Below are positions 10,093 through 20,434 of a stretch of DNA of 64,000 nucleotides, piece by piece. The notes under the pieces are model-generated. The model was not told where the DNA came from. It did not search any database and worked only from the letters and a program-made list of their open reading frames with translations. Positions within the stretch are counted from its first letter, which is position 1; every line of letters starts with the position of its first letter. Position numbers and translations under genes: made by a program. Origin of the DNA: Neurospora intermedia (Eukaryota > Ascomycota > Sordariomycetes > Sordariales > Sordariaceae); contig BTPP01000009.1 of the NCBI GenBank assembly GCA_037102815.1, positions 1,550,001 through 1,614,000 on the forward strand. Direction: 5' to 3'.

Positions 10093-12915
10093 ATTATTAG
10101 TATTATTATATCTTTCATCCGGCTGTTACAGCACAGTTTTTCCCACCGACTACGAACGAAGCAGCACCGCATGCCCACTGGGCGGACTATGTATATAGTT
10201 AGCGTATATAAAACCAATAATAATAATAATAATATTATTATATTTATTATAATAATTATTTTTATTATTTTAAATCTTATTATTAGAACCTTTAAATATA
10301 TAGTAACTACTTACTAATAATACTACGAACTATAATTACTTTAAATTTATTTTAAAGTTCTTAGATTCTCAATATTATATTATAAATTCTTACTATTAAT
10401 AGAAGATATATCAAAAGTTTAAAAAGTAAAAGATATATATCAATTTTGGAAAGTTAATAATTAAATTAATAAAAGAAAAGAGTTGAAATTGAATAAATAT
10501 ATAATATACTTTTATAGAAGAATACCATTTAATCACTTAATATTTGAGTAAAAGTATAAAGAAAAGTACTAGAGTAATTGTATATATTCCCTATATTAAT
10601 TTATAATCGATATTAAATATTAGAATATAAATTTTATATATATTTATATTATTTTCAAAATATATTAGCAAACTATATATTCTATAAATAGTTCTATATA
10701 TTGAATTAGTATTTTAATTATGCTAAGAAGTATATAATAAAGGTATAATAATGGTAATCGGACTTTTTTTTAAAAAGTTATAAGATTTTGAAATTAGTAA
10801 GTAATAATAAAATTCTAAAATGAATATTAAAGTTCTACAGCCTATAGAACTTCGGCTTTTATAGCTATATAAGTATAATAATATTATTAAGATAGAGAAA
10901 GCAAAGATAAAGAGAATGTAGGTTGAAAGAATTTTTTTGGCCTAGGAATGGTAGATGTGCAGCGTTGCAAAGTTGGAGGGTAGGGTTTTGCCCTTTTTGG
11001 GCTGTATTTTTGCTGTCCGGTCGGGTTTTGTCGTGTCCGGTGGTTTTGTCGCCAACTCTGTGGAGCAGAGTTGGAGATCTGACAGGAACCTGGACCCCCT
11101 CTCCAACATGTAGTGCCATCATGGTAGTATCGATGAGCCGCGTTTCATGTAAGGTCTTACATGACGACCAGCAGTATCCTTCATTAACCTGTGAAGCTGC
11201 TCTTCTAGGTGAAGGAGCCTTCTTTCCTCCACATGATGCAAAATTTCCGGCTTGAATGCTTCCGCCAGCTGTTGGTTATATGCCGTGTCTCGTGCGGTCT
11301 TCCCTTTCCCTCCAAAGGACCTCAAAGTTTCTGTAAGACAGCCCAGTTAGCTACCTAATGTTCAGACCAGACTCGTGGCGAATTAGTTTGACATACTCCA
11401 CACACGAGAATTTGCTTGAGCTTCCTCGACGAGCTCTTCCCATGCTCGGTACTCCTCAGAGTACTTGTCCTCGGGCGGCCTGCTACCAGAAATTATATGC
11501 AGCGCTGAAAGACCATCGCCTTCGGCATCCAATGACCCAGTATTATACCAGTCACATTGTCGCCAGTTGTATTCTTTGCTGAGCGTCTTCAGAGCCCCAA
11601 TCCAATCCTTGTTTACCAGCGCTTGGTGCCACTGCTTGCGTCGTAGAGCATATTGTCTTGGATAGCTGCTAGCCAATTTTCCTCCCAGCCATAGCGCCAC
11701 ATCTTCCTTCTGGAGGCCTAGCGTACCGCCAGACCCTGCGTCGAGTCCATCAAAGTCAAGTTTCTTCATCTCAAGAATCTCGCTCAACATCTTGTCAGCC
11801 AACATCCTGTATCCCTGCACGTCTGCAGGTGCGAACTCTGCCGCCAGTTCTGCACATGCCCGGTACTTGGACGCATCAACCAGTCGCCGGAAGATCTCGC
11901 GCTGAACTCTCTTCTCGTCAACGTTTGTGGAAGACTCGGTGGAGTGATCGCGATTGGAGTTCATAGTGACAACAATGACTTGCACAATGGGCACACTATC
12001 CCCTCTGTTTGGCTTGGTGGTGACAGACAACAACTGGAAGAAGGCCCCTCTGAGCAAAATCTCCCTTTCGCCCTCCGGCGAAATATTGGCCACCGGCATG
12101 GCACAGATCGAAGTGACCACGCTGTCCGGATATTGCTTCCGATATGCCGTGAGAAGGCCCTCATCAATGCCCCTCGTATGGACCTGAAGGTGCATGTGCA
12201 CCAATCGTTCGCCCCCCGGTGGCTTCTTCGTAGCGAAGTCTTCCATGACCCTGGGATCGGCACTGGTTGACGTCAAGGCCAAGGGGATAGCAAAGCCGCG
12301 CATCGTCAAGTCGGGGTTCCGCATAATATCCTCATAGAAACTGATGGTTTCCTGGTAGACAGGCATTCCGCGATGCGTGAGACCCTCAAAGTTTCCATAG
12401 CGCGGATCACCAAGTTGAGACAGTCGGAGATTATACAGGTCAATAGTCAGGAACTCGATAAGCGTGGTAGCAACCAGGAGATGCTCTTCAGCAGCGTGTT
12501 CCGTACGGAGGGTGTCACTGACCAGCTTGAAGAGGTAGTCGTATCCCGGAACAGAGCAGTACATTTCCAGAGCATCGTACTGCTCGCTGCTGTCAGTGGT
12601 ACCGATATCAAAAGGGCGACTGATAGAAACGTCGGCGTAGTCGCGGTAACCACTGAGAAGTCGTTCAAGTGGTTCGCGCACCTCTTCCGGGAGCCTTTCG
12701 GGCTTACACCATCTCCGCACGGCCTCCACAAGTTGCGCATATGCGCTATTATCCAACCAAGCAGTGCGCACTTCTTCGATCTTACTGCGGAGTCGGGACA
12801 TGCGTTCACGCTCAACCTGGCCGGAAAAGCCGGACTTGAGTGTCTGGAGGTTCACGGCATCGAGTGGTGCCGAGAATCTCATCCTGGCTGCCGAGGTGGG
12901 TTTAAAACGAGGCAT
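3193..12915 (-). CDS. Mono-ADP-ribosyltransferase with ankyrin-like C-terminal module; intron 3 holds a 7.5-kb insertion
   Basis: R-S-ExE mono-ADP-ribosyltransferases move ADP-ribose from NAD onto a target, usually arginine. Exons: 11397-12915, 11161-11330, 3497-3589 and 3193-3432, all phase-consistent, giving about 672 residues. The catalytic set is visible: Arg182 (THRGM), the STS motif at 216-218 (LALTSTSADP) and E283-x-E285 (EGEREILL). There is no signal peptide, so it should act inside the cell. Residues past about 430 resemble ankyrin-type helical repeats (WHQALVNKDWIGALKTL; GKTARDTA). The C-terminus (MPQLSCLTEMEDPRLWIPIP) is homologous to that of the divergent neighbour at 13741-15337. 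Intron 3 spans 3590-11160 and contains an inverted-repeat element. Its outer ends read as a normal intron of about 65 bases. Whether the long intron is still removed is unknown; if not, the protein would end shortly after exon 2. The domain call is by motif only. Confidence 0.78.
3608..3712 (+). repeat. Left terminal inverted repeat (105 bp)
   Basis: Matches the reverse complement of 11006-11110 at 103 of 105 positions; the differences are near 3696-3698. Ordinary CA/TG content shows that it was not hit by RIP. Contains three alternating GTTGG / CCAAC / GTTGG blocks (3611, 3644 and 3662) that can form either of two hairpins. Confidence 0.95.
7165..7425 (+). repeat. Dispersed RIP-mutated repeat, copy 1
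   Basis: Aligns over about 230 bases with 9400-9625: shared blocks include GGATATACTATAAT, GGGTAGCCT, TAGTCTA and the terminal CCCCTATTATA. This copy is the most GC-rich of the three and contains the near-palindrome AGTCTAGATGCCTAGACTGG. Unclassified. Confidence 0.75.
8465..8520 (+). repeat. 18-bp tandem repeat, three units
   Basis: Three consecutive 18-base units of the form AAAAAAATGACTAAATCC, with small differences between units. Immediately followed by a telomere-like run. Confidence 0.8.
8555..8575 (+). repeat. Short interstitial telomere-like run
   Basis: GGTTAGGGTTAGGGTT, about two and a half units of the TTAGGG repeat used by filamentous fungi, within the inserted segment. Too short to be a functional telomere. 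Confidence 0.75.
9400..9625 (+). repeat. Dispersed RIP-mutated repeat, copy 2
   Basis: Same order of blocks and same orientation as 7165-7425, with more C-to-T and G-to-A type differences. Ends in the same CCCCTATTATA. Confidence 0.72.
9940..10092 (+). repeat. (TTA)n microsatellite, about 50 units
   Basis: A long ATT/TTA trinucleotide array with two interrupting ATC units, decaying on its right side. A shorter AAT array follows at 10217-10240. Open frames across it (poly-Ile) are artefacts. Confidence 0.95.
10108..10212. other. Unmutated island between trinucleotide arrays
   Basis: About 105 bases of ordinary composition, with many CA and TG dinucleotides, sit between the (ATT)n and (AAT)n arrays and surrounded by RIP-mutated DNA. 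No feature is recognised in it. Confidence 0.6.
11006..11110 (-). repeat. Right terminal inverted repeat (105 bp)
   Basis: Reverse complement of the left repeat at 3608-3712, 103 of 105 identical. The bases just inside it (about 10915-11005) are also free of RIP, so the mutated block stops short of this end. Confidence 0.95.
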
Positions 12916-13740
12916 GGTGGGCTTTGTAATATGTGTTCCCTTTTTCAGTGAGTGTCGTCAAAGGGTTACTAGCTGAATCGATCAGTTTAATTCGTATGTC
13001 ATGCTTCTTGGTCAAGTCAGAAGGATAAGCGCCTTCAGGATGAACGGGCTTGACCCTATTCCAGGTTGGTTATGTCGTTTTGAAACCGCCCAGCCGTAAA
13101 TTCGTCTCGTGGACTTCTCTTTGGATAGGTAGGGGGTATGCCATGGAGAGAAATGAGGATGTGGGAGGCCGCCCACCAGAAAGGATGCCCCTTAGCAGTG
13201 TGATACCACTGACTGATATGATGATTGGGAAGGATGGACGGTCCTATTTGGGTATTCACTGCGCAGAAAGCCTTGCGACTGAGTCACTCCTCAAGCTATA
13301 TCCCCAAGCCAAGCCTGGACTGAGGTTTGGAGGGTGTCACAAAACCCCATGAGCATTGAGTGTGGCGCACGGCTATAGGCGGTACCACCCAATGACCATA
13401 TTCATCACGTCCGACACTCCACATGGGAAGGCAGACAGAAGCAGCCACAACGCCAACTCTTCAGGAACTAAAAGGGAACAGCCTCGTCCACGACGAACCG
13501 CGAGCGACCAGCCTGTTCGTCGTATACGCCAGTCATCCACACTATCAACCACGCAATTCTGTTATAGGCAGGTAAGATCAAAAAGGATCCCACATCCACG
13601 ATTCAGAACTCAGGATGAACGGAAGTCTTTGCCATTTTCAGCTTGTATTGCCTTCCTTGCATAAGCTTGCACTTTCACGGAAAAGCCTCGTCAATTACCA
13701 AGACATCAAAGTGGCCACCGGTTGACCACAAGGCAACATC
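12916..13740. promoter_or_regulatory. Shared divergent upstream region of the two C-terminally related genes
   Basis: The 825 bases lie between the start codons of the minus-strand ADP-ribosyltransferase gene and the plus-strand gene at 13741. No credible coding frame. Both promoters must lie here, which would allow joint control, but no specific regulatory site can be named. Confidence 0.5.
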
Positions 13741-15337
13741 ATGGCCGAGGTACTGACTGGTATTGCCGTCGCAACCGAATCCCTCACTCTTTGCATCAAG
13801 GCCGTCGTTATCCTCAAAAGATTCTATGTGACGGTCAAAGAGGCAAGGGAGGATCTCAATAAGATTCTCAACCTAGTTGGACGAACAAGAAACCGTATCG
13901 AACTAATGAAGATCACACTCATCGAACTTCGGAAAACAACTGACCCCGGTATCACTGCAGGTTTCATTGCCGCATGTGATGGACTCAACGGAACTCTGAA
14001 AGAGCTAGTCCAAGAGGCATCGACTATTGCCAACGGTCGATCTCGATTTGGTATTGCCAGACGTCTGAAATGGTCGATGAGCCAGTCCAAGGTTGAGGAA
14101 CTCGTTCGAAAGCTGGCAGAACAGGAGAAGGAGGTGACAAATTCGTATATGATGCTCAACTCGTAAGTTGATGCCATGTTTGCTACGAGGAGCTTGCCCT
14201 GATAATAAACACAGATTAACCTCTCTCCGAACTCAGCAGGAGTTGCAGAGGCTCACAAGGTCATCTGACGAGCGGTCCAAGATCACAATCGCCTTTTGCC
14301 AGGAATCCGAGGAGTGCCTTTCCGACGTGTCTACGTTGCGAAGCAGCTCCGAAGAGCCTTCGAGTAGGCCTCGAACCTGGCTTGGGCATACCATCACCGA
14401 TTACCACTCTCCGGAGTATCTGCAGCTGCGAGACGAGCTTTCCGAAGCCGTATATTGGGGTGACTGGGATGTCGTTTTCAACAAGCTTGAGGAGGGGTTC
14501 CGGACATTTGGTGAACTGTGGGGGAATGCGCCACGAGTGAGTAAGTGAAAGTACTTTGGACAGGAAGGATAAGCATCAAGAGGCTGATACATACGGCAAC
14601 ACAGAAGATCGAGCGCAGTACCACCACCTCACAATGTGGACTCCTGTTCATCAAGCAGTATATCATCATGCGCCAGTCCATGTCGTTGAAGGTTTGCTGG
14701 AATATGGAGCTTTCAGTAAGTTGCACACAGAAACTTATCTTCAAGTCCGCTCAGAATGCGATTGTTGACACAAGAACAGAAACGCTCCGAACAAGAAAAT
14801 CTGAATTCGGGCATCCCAACTTGACCCCCCTCGAACTTGCTCACGAGATGGAAGTCTTCCATCTTTATGACATTCTCCAGCCAGTGATAAAGCGCCCTTT
14901 GCCACCAGACACTCTACAGAGAATCGAGTATAATTTTCACCGCCTGATCCGCAGTGAGATAGGGCAGCGTGTGGATACAGCAAAGCTCTATCTCCCTGCT
15001 CTTGAGGTCCTCACGGAGCTCGATGGAGAAGCTGTGTGGTTCCCGATTAAGTTCGGACATCCTGGTGCTGTACGTTATTACCCATCTGCGAAGTTCTCGT
15101 AACCGACTCCAACAGTAACCGATTTAGGGATACCTTTTCCAGCTGTTGGGCAGGGAGCTTCAGGTCAAATCTGTGAACATCCAGGACAAAGCTTCGGAGA
15201 CCCTCTATCGCGTTATGGAAGACGACATTTATGAGACTGACCAAATCTTCAACTTTGCCGGAGACCTCAGACAGGAGAGAGATATTGATGAAGAGGATAC
15301 CACACAGTCCTTGCCGTTCACGCTGGAACTTGGATGA
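13741..15337 (+). CDS. STAND-type N-terminal domain protein with ankyrin-like C-terminal module
   Basis: Five exons: 13741-14162, 14215-14540, 14605-14715, 14780-15069 and 15128-15337, phases consistent, 452 residues. The first 140 residues (MAEVLTGIAVATESLTLCIK onward, helical, ending in a KVEELVRKLAEQEKEV segment) resemble the fungal N-terminal domain found on NLR/STAND and HeLo-like proteins. The middle and C-terminus carry ankyrin-like stretches (MWTPVHQAVYHHAPVHVVEG; LTPLELAHEMEVFHLYDIL) and the module LPALEVLTELDGEAVWFPI, homologous to MPQLSCLTEMEDPRLWIPI in the divergent gene. Introns 3 and 4 match two introns of that gene in position and phase. There is no NACHT or NB-ARC ATPase domain and no signal peptide. 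A role in signalling, allorecognition or cell death is inference from family resemblance only. Confidence 0.72.
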
Positions 15338-15481
15338 AAGACCACGGGTGAAGGATTCTTCTTCTGGTCATTGCTCCACAACCGGAAAGTCCGAGCATCC
15401 TTGGTCGGCACGGTTGGTTATGGGGCCCATATCCACGACGCTTTGTGTTGTGTGAATTGACGTATTATGGGGTTCACGACA

Positions 15482-16256
15482 TTAATCCTGTGACAAATGC
15501 CCCGAAAAGCAAAGCGCTGATAGAAACAAGCTGCGAAACGCACCCACCCATAAGAGTTGCCGGAGTACAGTGTGCTGAGAGACATGGTCCCCATCCCGAG
15601 ATCGGAAGGGGAAGATGTGAAACCCATTCACATTTCCGATTTCCATAAACCACACCGTTGTAGAACGCCACAAAGCACTGAAGGTTGATTCGGAGTGACG
15701 GAAAGCCATATCCCTCAACTCGGCAACGTACTCGTCAATGGTATCCGGGCTTCCATCCAGTGCGTGCGAGAAGCGAGGCGGTTGTACCCCCCTGAACTCG
15801 AGGACTAACCCGTCAATCTTGCTGGGAGAGTATCCGAAGATGGCATATACGTGTTCCACCGCATCTCGGTAACCGGCGTATCCCGTATTGGCGTACCCTA
15901 CTGCTTCCATCTTCTCGCCTGCCGACTGCACTGCTGCGCCGCTTCTTGTCATCAACCTCAGCGTGCCGAGCTTCGACCTCGTTTCCGGAGACAGTTGTCC
16001 CTGAGCCATGAAGACGATGTACTCGGCATGACAAAGAGAAAACATCAAGTCGCGGCCACTAAGATGCGTCCCGGGAGCTCGAAGACACTCGATCTTTCGG
16101 TTTGTCGTCGAAGACTTCGATGGCTGACAGCGCGCTGGCGATTCCGGGTACGACAGCGATCAACAAAGTTGCCGCTGTGAGCGTTATGACGGCGGAAACG
16201 CGGCGGTCGATGCTGCTTGGCCATAGCAATAGGCGGAAGACATTGAGTTTTGGCAT
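15482..16256 (-). CDS. Unrecognised protein with possible N-terminal membrane segment; frame broken or model incomplete
   Basis: Two overlapping minus-strand frames look coding. 16059-16256 starts MPKLNVFRLLLWPSS and contains a hydrophobic segment (VITLTAATLLIAVVPGIASA). 15482-16045 codes for a well-behaved sequence (FGYSPSKIDGLVLEFRGV; ELRDMAFRHSESTFSALW). The two are in different frames. I found no GT-AG intron of plausible length that joins them, so either the gene starts at the ATG at 16045, or a frameshift separates the parts. At the 3' end a competing frame (15474-15671) ends in a hydrophobic run (SISALLFGAFVTGLMS), suggesting a missed intron or another shift. It is tail-to-tail with the gene at 13741-15337. 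I recognise no family. Confidence 0.4.
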
Positions 16257-17287
16257 GGGCGTTTGCGAGGGCGTTCATGATGGAGGAGGAAACCGTTGTC
16301 GAGAAGGATTCGATGGAGGAGAAGCCATGATAGTATGGCGTCGAGACAGGAAATTTCCTGGAGTGTGTTGTAAAAGGAGGACTGAATTAGCTTTTGCTCC
16401 TAGAAAAAGGGGAAGGAGACAGGGGAATGGAAAATAGGTAGGAAGCAGAACGAACAGCGGAGGAGGGTGTATCAAAGATTGACCCAAATTGATGCTGAGT
16501 TCCATGTGAATCCATTAGCTCTGCATATGGTGCCCTTTCAGTTTGTGTTGTAGTGTTCTCGTCAAGTACCTCGAGGGTAGAAGATCGCTGTTGCTGTTGG
16601 TGGCGGAAGAAAGACGCCTATGGTGAGGACTTTCCCGAAATGACCCAAGGCGTTCATATCGTGGGTAGAAGTAGCTGCTGGACCGAATCATCTGCGGTTA
16701 CCACAGGTTCAATCCAAAATTTATCTGGTATCAGCCGAAGTCTACAATTTTTGCAATGTTTTCGTTGATTCCGTTGACCACCGCAAAAAGGGTAATTGAA
16801 AATTGCGAAGTTGAAGTGCTCACTTCGCCACCTGCGTTTCCTTCTTAATGATGATGCTTCCACTTGCAAGCGACCACTACACTCTTGCCATGCAGCAAGC
16901 TTGTCTGCAGTTCCAATTGGAGAAGTCAAACGAGGCGTGGATGTGTATACCTACATGATCTATTTCTGCCTGAGGTGCCTCACAAGTAGTGAGTCTGCAA
17001 GGTTACACAATGATACTGGTTGAATGGCTATTTTATTCACGACCTTCGCTCCAGCTCCCAAAGAGAGCTGAGGTAGTTTCAGATAAATACCTGATTTGGA
17101 AAAAATACCGTCCTGTCGTGAAAATTCTCGCTTGTTAGCTCAAGAAGGGTAGAGGGGGACGCGGTGGCTGGAGGTGCCTATTCATGCTCGGTTGCAGTCG
17201 AGGCGATGCCGGGTCGGTCATTCGCTGGTGCCTCCTCGGAGAACTAGAGAGTTTTCTCCATCAATGCCGCCAAACTCATCGTCTTCC
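16257..17287. other. Intergenic, no gene seen
   Basis: Ordinary composition with only short, unsupported frames. It includes the upstream region of the membrane-segment gene and the probable 3' UTR of the acidic protein gene at 17288. Confidence 0.45.
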
Positions 17288-18548
17288 TCACAGTACACGA
17301 ACCCCGACTTCCTCTTCCTCGCTACCCTCGTAGTACGTGTCATCGGCCTCGTCCACTGCGTCCTCACGATAATCGCCCCATATTCCTCCAGATGAGCCGC
17401 CCTCCACATCCTCGCCAGACTCGCCCTGTGATTGAGATCCTTCGCTAGAGTCATGGTCATCTGCATCCTCATCGTAATAGATCTCCGCTAGGTCCTCGGA
17501 ATATCCATCTTGCTCTTCCTCAGCCCATTCAATAATCTCCGTGACATCCGCCTCCCCATCCTTGTTGAATCTGATCTCGGTGACCAGGACGTTGCACTGC
17601 GAACAGCGACCTCCCACAGGAAAGCCCGACTTGAGAAGGTCGCGGTAGCACGGGGAACCACTGATGCCCGTCTTGACGATGTACAAGCAGCCACAGTTGG
17701 CTACCATGCCGCGGAGGAATCGGGCGGAGGATCTCGGTTTCGGTCTCGGCTGGCAATCCTGGGAGGACTGGGAAAGCTGTGTTGGGTTATTTGGAAGGGG
17801 TCTGCGGGTTTGAGTACTCTGGAATGTGGCAAGGGGCTGGGAGAGAGGTTTGTATGTTAGCTTCTTGCTTCTTTTTCGTGAATTAACAACGAACAAGACC
17901 GGCCATCTTGCCTCTGCTCTTTTTCTTTCCTGGCCAGGGCTACCAATCCTTGCCGTACAGAATGATGGCTTTCCGATGCCGTTCGCAGTTACATCTTTGT
18001 CATCTCCATTGGAGTCAAATCTCTCGTCCCCGGTCCATTCAACCGGACAGCACCTTCCGAACTGCCGAGCCCGCAACAAGTTTGGTGGTTATCCTGCTGG
18101 CAAAGCAAGAAGAGGAAGAAGGAGGATGGGAAATGAACAAGAAGAAAAGAAAAACATAAAGTTGAAATTGGCTGACCTGGTCTGAAGAATCTGTCGAGTT
18201 GCCGCTTCTAGAGGGCTCTGATGATAGAGATTCAATGGCCCCTTGGGTGGCGTGACTGATGTCTGCGTCGCTCTTAGACGACGCTGTTGACGGACATTCA
18301 ACCTGTGATTTTGGTTGGTTGTTCTCGTTGGATGTTTCAGGTACCGCCAGGCCCGTCTTCAGGGCAGCTGCGTAAGACAAGACCGGAGTCTTGCCCTTTT
18401 CGGTCGGCATTTCAGTCGTGTGTTCTGGTTGCGATCGGGACTGGCCGTTCTCGTTAGACACTTCGGGGTCAAAATCTGCTAACAATTTCTTCTTCACAAC
18501 ATGAGCATAGGATAGAGTTGAGTAGATGGGAAGTAATGCGCTGTACAT
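17288..18548 (-). CDS. Hypothetical protein with Cys-containing core and acidic C-terminus
   Basis: Two exons, 18177-18548 and 17288-17836, both phase 0. The intron ends with a GCTAAC branch site and CTCCCAG acceptor; the donor GTCAGC is less usual and the intron (340 bases) is long for a fungus. The protein (about 306 residues) begins with a Ser/Glu/Lys-rich region, then a core NCGCLYIVKTGISGSPCY followed by GFPVGGRCSQCNVLV, with five cysteines that could bind zinc. The last 80 residues are mostly Asp, Glu, Ser and Gly. I recognise no family. The N-terminal start is uncertain; an earlier exon may exist. Confidence 0.5.
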
Positions 18549-20434
18549 GGGGTGGACAGTTCTCTTATGACTTAATGACTGAGCAATATCGATGTTTCTT
18601 GAGGTTGTTGTTTTTCGACCGTGGAATAAACTTACCTAGCATTGTTCCATGACTTGGAATTGCCGTGTTCTTTAGCCCGACGTTTGGACTGAACTACCGT
18701 GCTGTAACGAGGAACGGTCTTTCTTTATTTGCCGGTTTGGATGTGATTAATGAAGTGCATAAGGGAAAGAGAAATAGAAGGACCTTATCAGTCCCATCCC
18801 GATTATTTCAGGGCAGGTTTGTTCTTTCATCATTGAGGCTGCTCATGCAACACCGCCGAATGTCCGGTAGTTATGCACGACCTTTTCGGAAGTCCAAAGA
18901 TTTTAATCATGATTTCGGGTTTCCAACGGGCATATTATATGCCGACGTCGGGCTAATACTGCCCTAAATATGTTGGAAAACCAGGATATTGATGCTGTCG
19001 CTCTCAACCCGTAATAAGTCGCAAGCGTGGGATTTGGAGAGGTAAGGCGTAAGGCACAGACATGTATACCGGAAACCACATCCTACGGCAGATTTATCGG
19101 TCCAAGTTTGGATCGATGCAAAGCTCGTGCATCTTTGCGCGCCACGCGCATGAGATCTCTCTCTAGCTGGGAAATTGTACTTGTATAAAGACTGATAGCT
19201 TGGATCTGTGACAGTGTGCAGGATGCGGCGCGGGTGAATTTATTCAGCTGCCGGCCGTTCGGACGAAGAGCATGTTCTCGGTTGTCAAAAGTGTTCGGCT
19301 GGATGACGACGTAGGTAATGCGGTTCGACGGGCATGAAGCTCGAAACCTTGCCGGAGGAAACGTTTGAGATGAAGCACATGAGACGAAGCACATGGCGGG
19401 CCTGAGAGCTGGACTGTCATTGAAACATCATGCTGGCTGTAACGAAATGTTTATAGTGACCAAGATACCTATCAATAGTAATGATTTTTTGCTCCGTATT
19501 CTTGTCTTTCATTGCTCTCCAAACCCCCATATTGAAGTGACTGGTTCGTCTGAAGGTAGTAGGTCCATTTCTGTGATGAGCACATCACAACAGTTCCTGG
19601 ACAGATGGCTGTGTATCGCGTCATATGGCGCCGTAATATGTGGAGGTTTTTCCTCTTTGGAAACCCAAAACATCGGCACATGTGGTTGATTCGATTTGGT
19701 GAGAGTTCAAGTTGTGCGTCTCTTTCGTTGTTTGGTTTCCCAGAGTTTGGGTCGTCGTCATCTGTGGATCCACTGTGAGGCCTCTCAGCCACTTGAACGA
19801 CTGGATCCGTTCTGCGGAGACAGTGGCGCAGTGCCAAGCCTTCAATTATACCCCTGGCTACTTAGTCCCGGACTCCCGGCCAGACTCCAGAGGCCCTCAT
19901 TATCATCTTTCCTGTTTTGTTCCGTCGTTGCAGTTTGATACTAAGATGACATGCTTCCCGTCATGGCCGCCAGTCATCAAAGCAAGGGACAAACTGAACC
20001 CAAATAAGGGCGTCGATTCGTCTCCGTAGTCACTTCGTTTCAGGCGGTCAGGAACGTAGGATAGGGTACGGTGGCAGTCAGAGTTGAGACTAACTTCTCG
20101 CCTCACTGTGACCACAGCCCGACTACTGTCCTTCGACCAGTACGCTACTGTCTTGAACCAGACCACCAAAACGAGGCGCATTCGCATCGCCAAACAGTCA
20201 CATGAGAAAACTCCAATCAAGCGACAAACCCCACCCTTGAGAGCATTCAGCCCCTCTCTGACATCCCCTTTCGTCCACTTATCCCCAGAATCACAAGTCG
20301 AGCAATCCATTCCCAGTGCGCCAAGCCGGCTTCTGAGACGTATTGAGGTCCATTTCCATCTCCATCGAATCCTATCCAATCCATTGGGTCCGGCGCTTCT
20401 GTAATCCTAGAAATCCAAAGGGCTGTGCCATAGT
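18549..20434. other. Intergenic, no gene seen
   Basis: About 1.9 kb between the acidic-protein gene and the chitinase. Several open frames of 60-160 codons overlap on both strands, none with a recognisable domain or intron pattern. The last few hundred bases should hold the chitinase promoter. Confidence 0.45.

Larger units (their letters stand above)
3720..10905. other. RIP-saturated AT-rich block, no intact gene
   Basis: Much of this stretch is very low in GC, with TpA everywhere and CpA/TpG almost absent, whereas CpG survives. That combination is the mark of repeat-induced point mutation followed by relic status, and such DNA in Neurospora is normally DNA-methylated heterochromatin. About 5165-6660 is less AT-rich but shows the same dinucleotide bias. 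No open frame longer than about 100 codons is credible here. Internal repeats are listed separately. What the interior once coded for cannot be read. Confidence 0.88.
3608..11110. mobile_element. TA-flanked inverted-repeat element with RIP-mutated interior
   Basis: The element is bounded by 105-bp inverted repeats and flanked on both sides by TA (3606-3607 and 11111-11112), which would fit a TA target-site duplication as used by Tc1/mariner-type and some other DNA transposons. Between the repeats there is no long open frame on either strand. The interior from about 3720 to 10900 is extremely AT-rich, poor in CA and TG and rich in TA, the pattern left by repeat-induced point mutation. No transposase can be recognised, so I do not assign a superfamily. 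It lies within intron 3 of the ADP-ribosyltransferase gene. The element looks like a decayed or non-autonomous copy that also carries other repeats inside it. Confidence 0.8.

Noticed and set aside
9927-10217. 96-codon minus-strand frame of poly-Ile
   Set aside because: Translation of the (ATT)n microsatellite.
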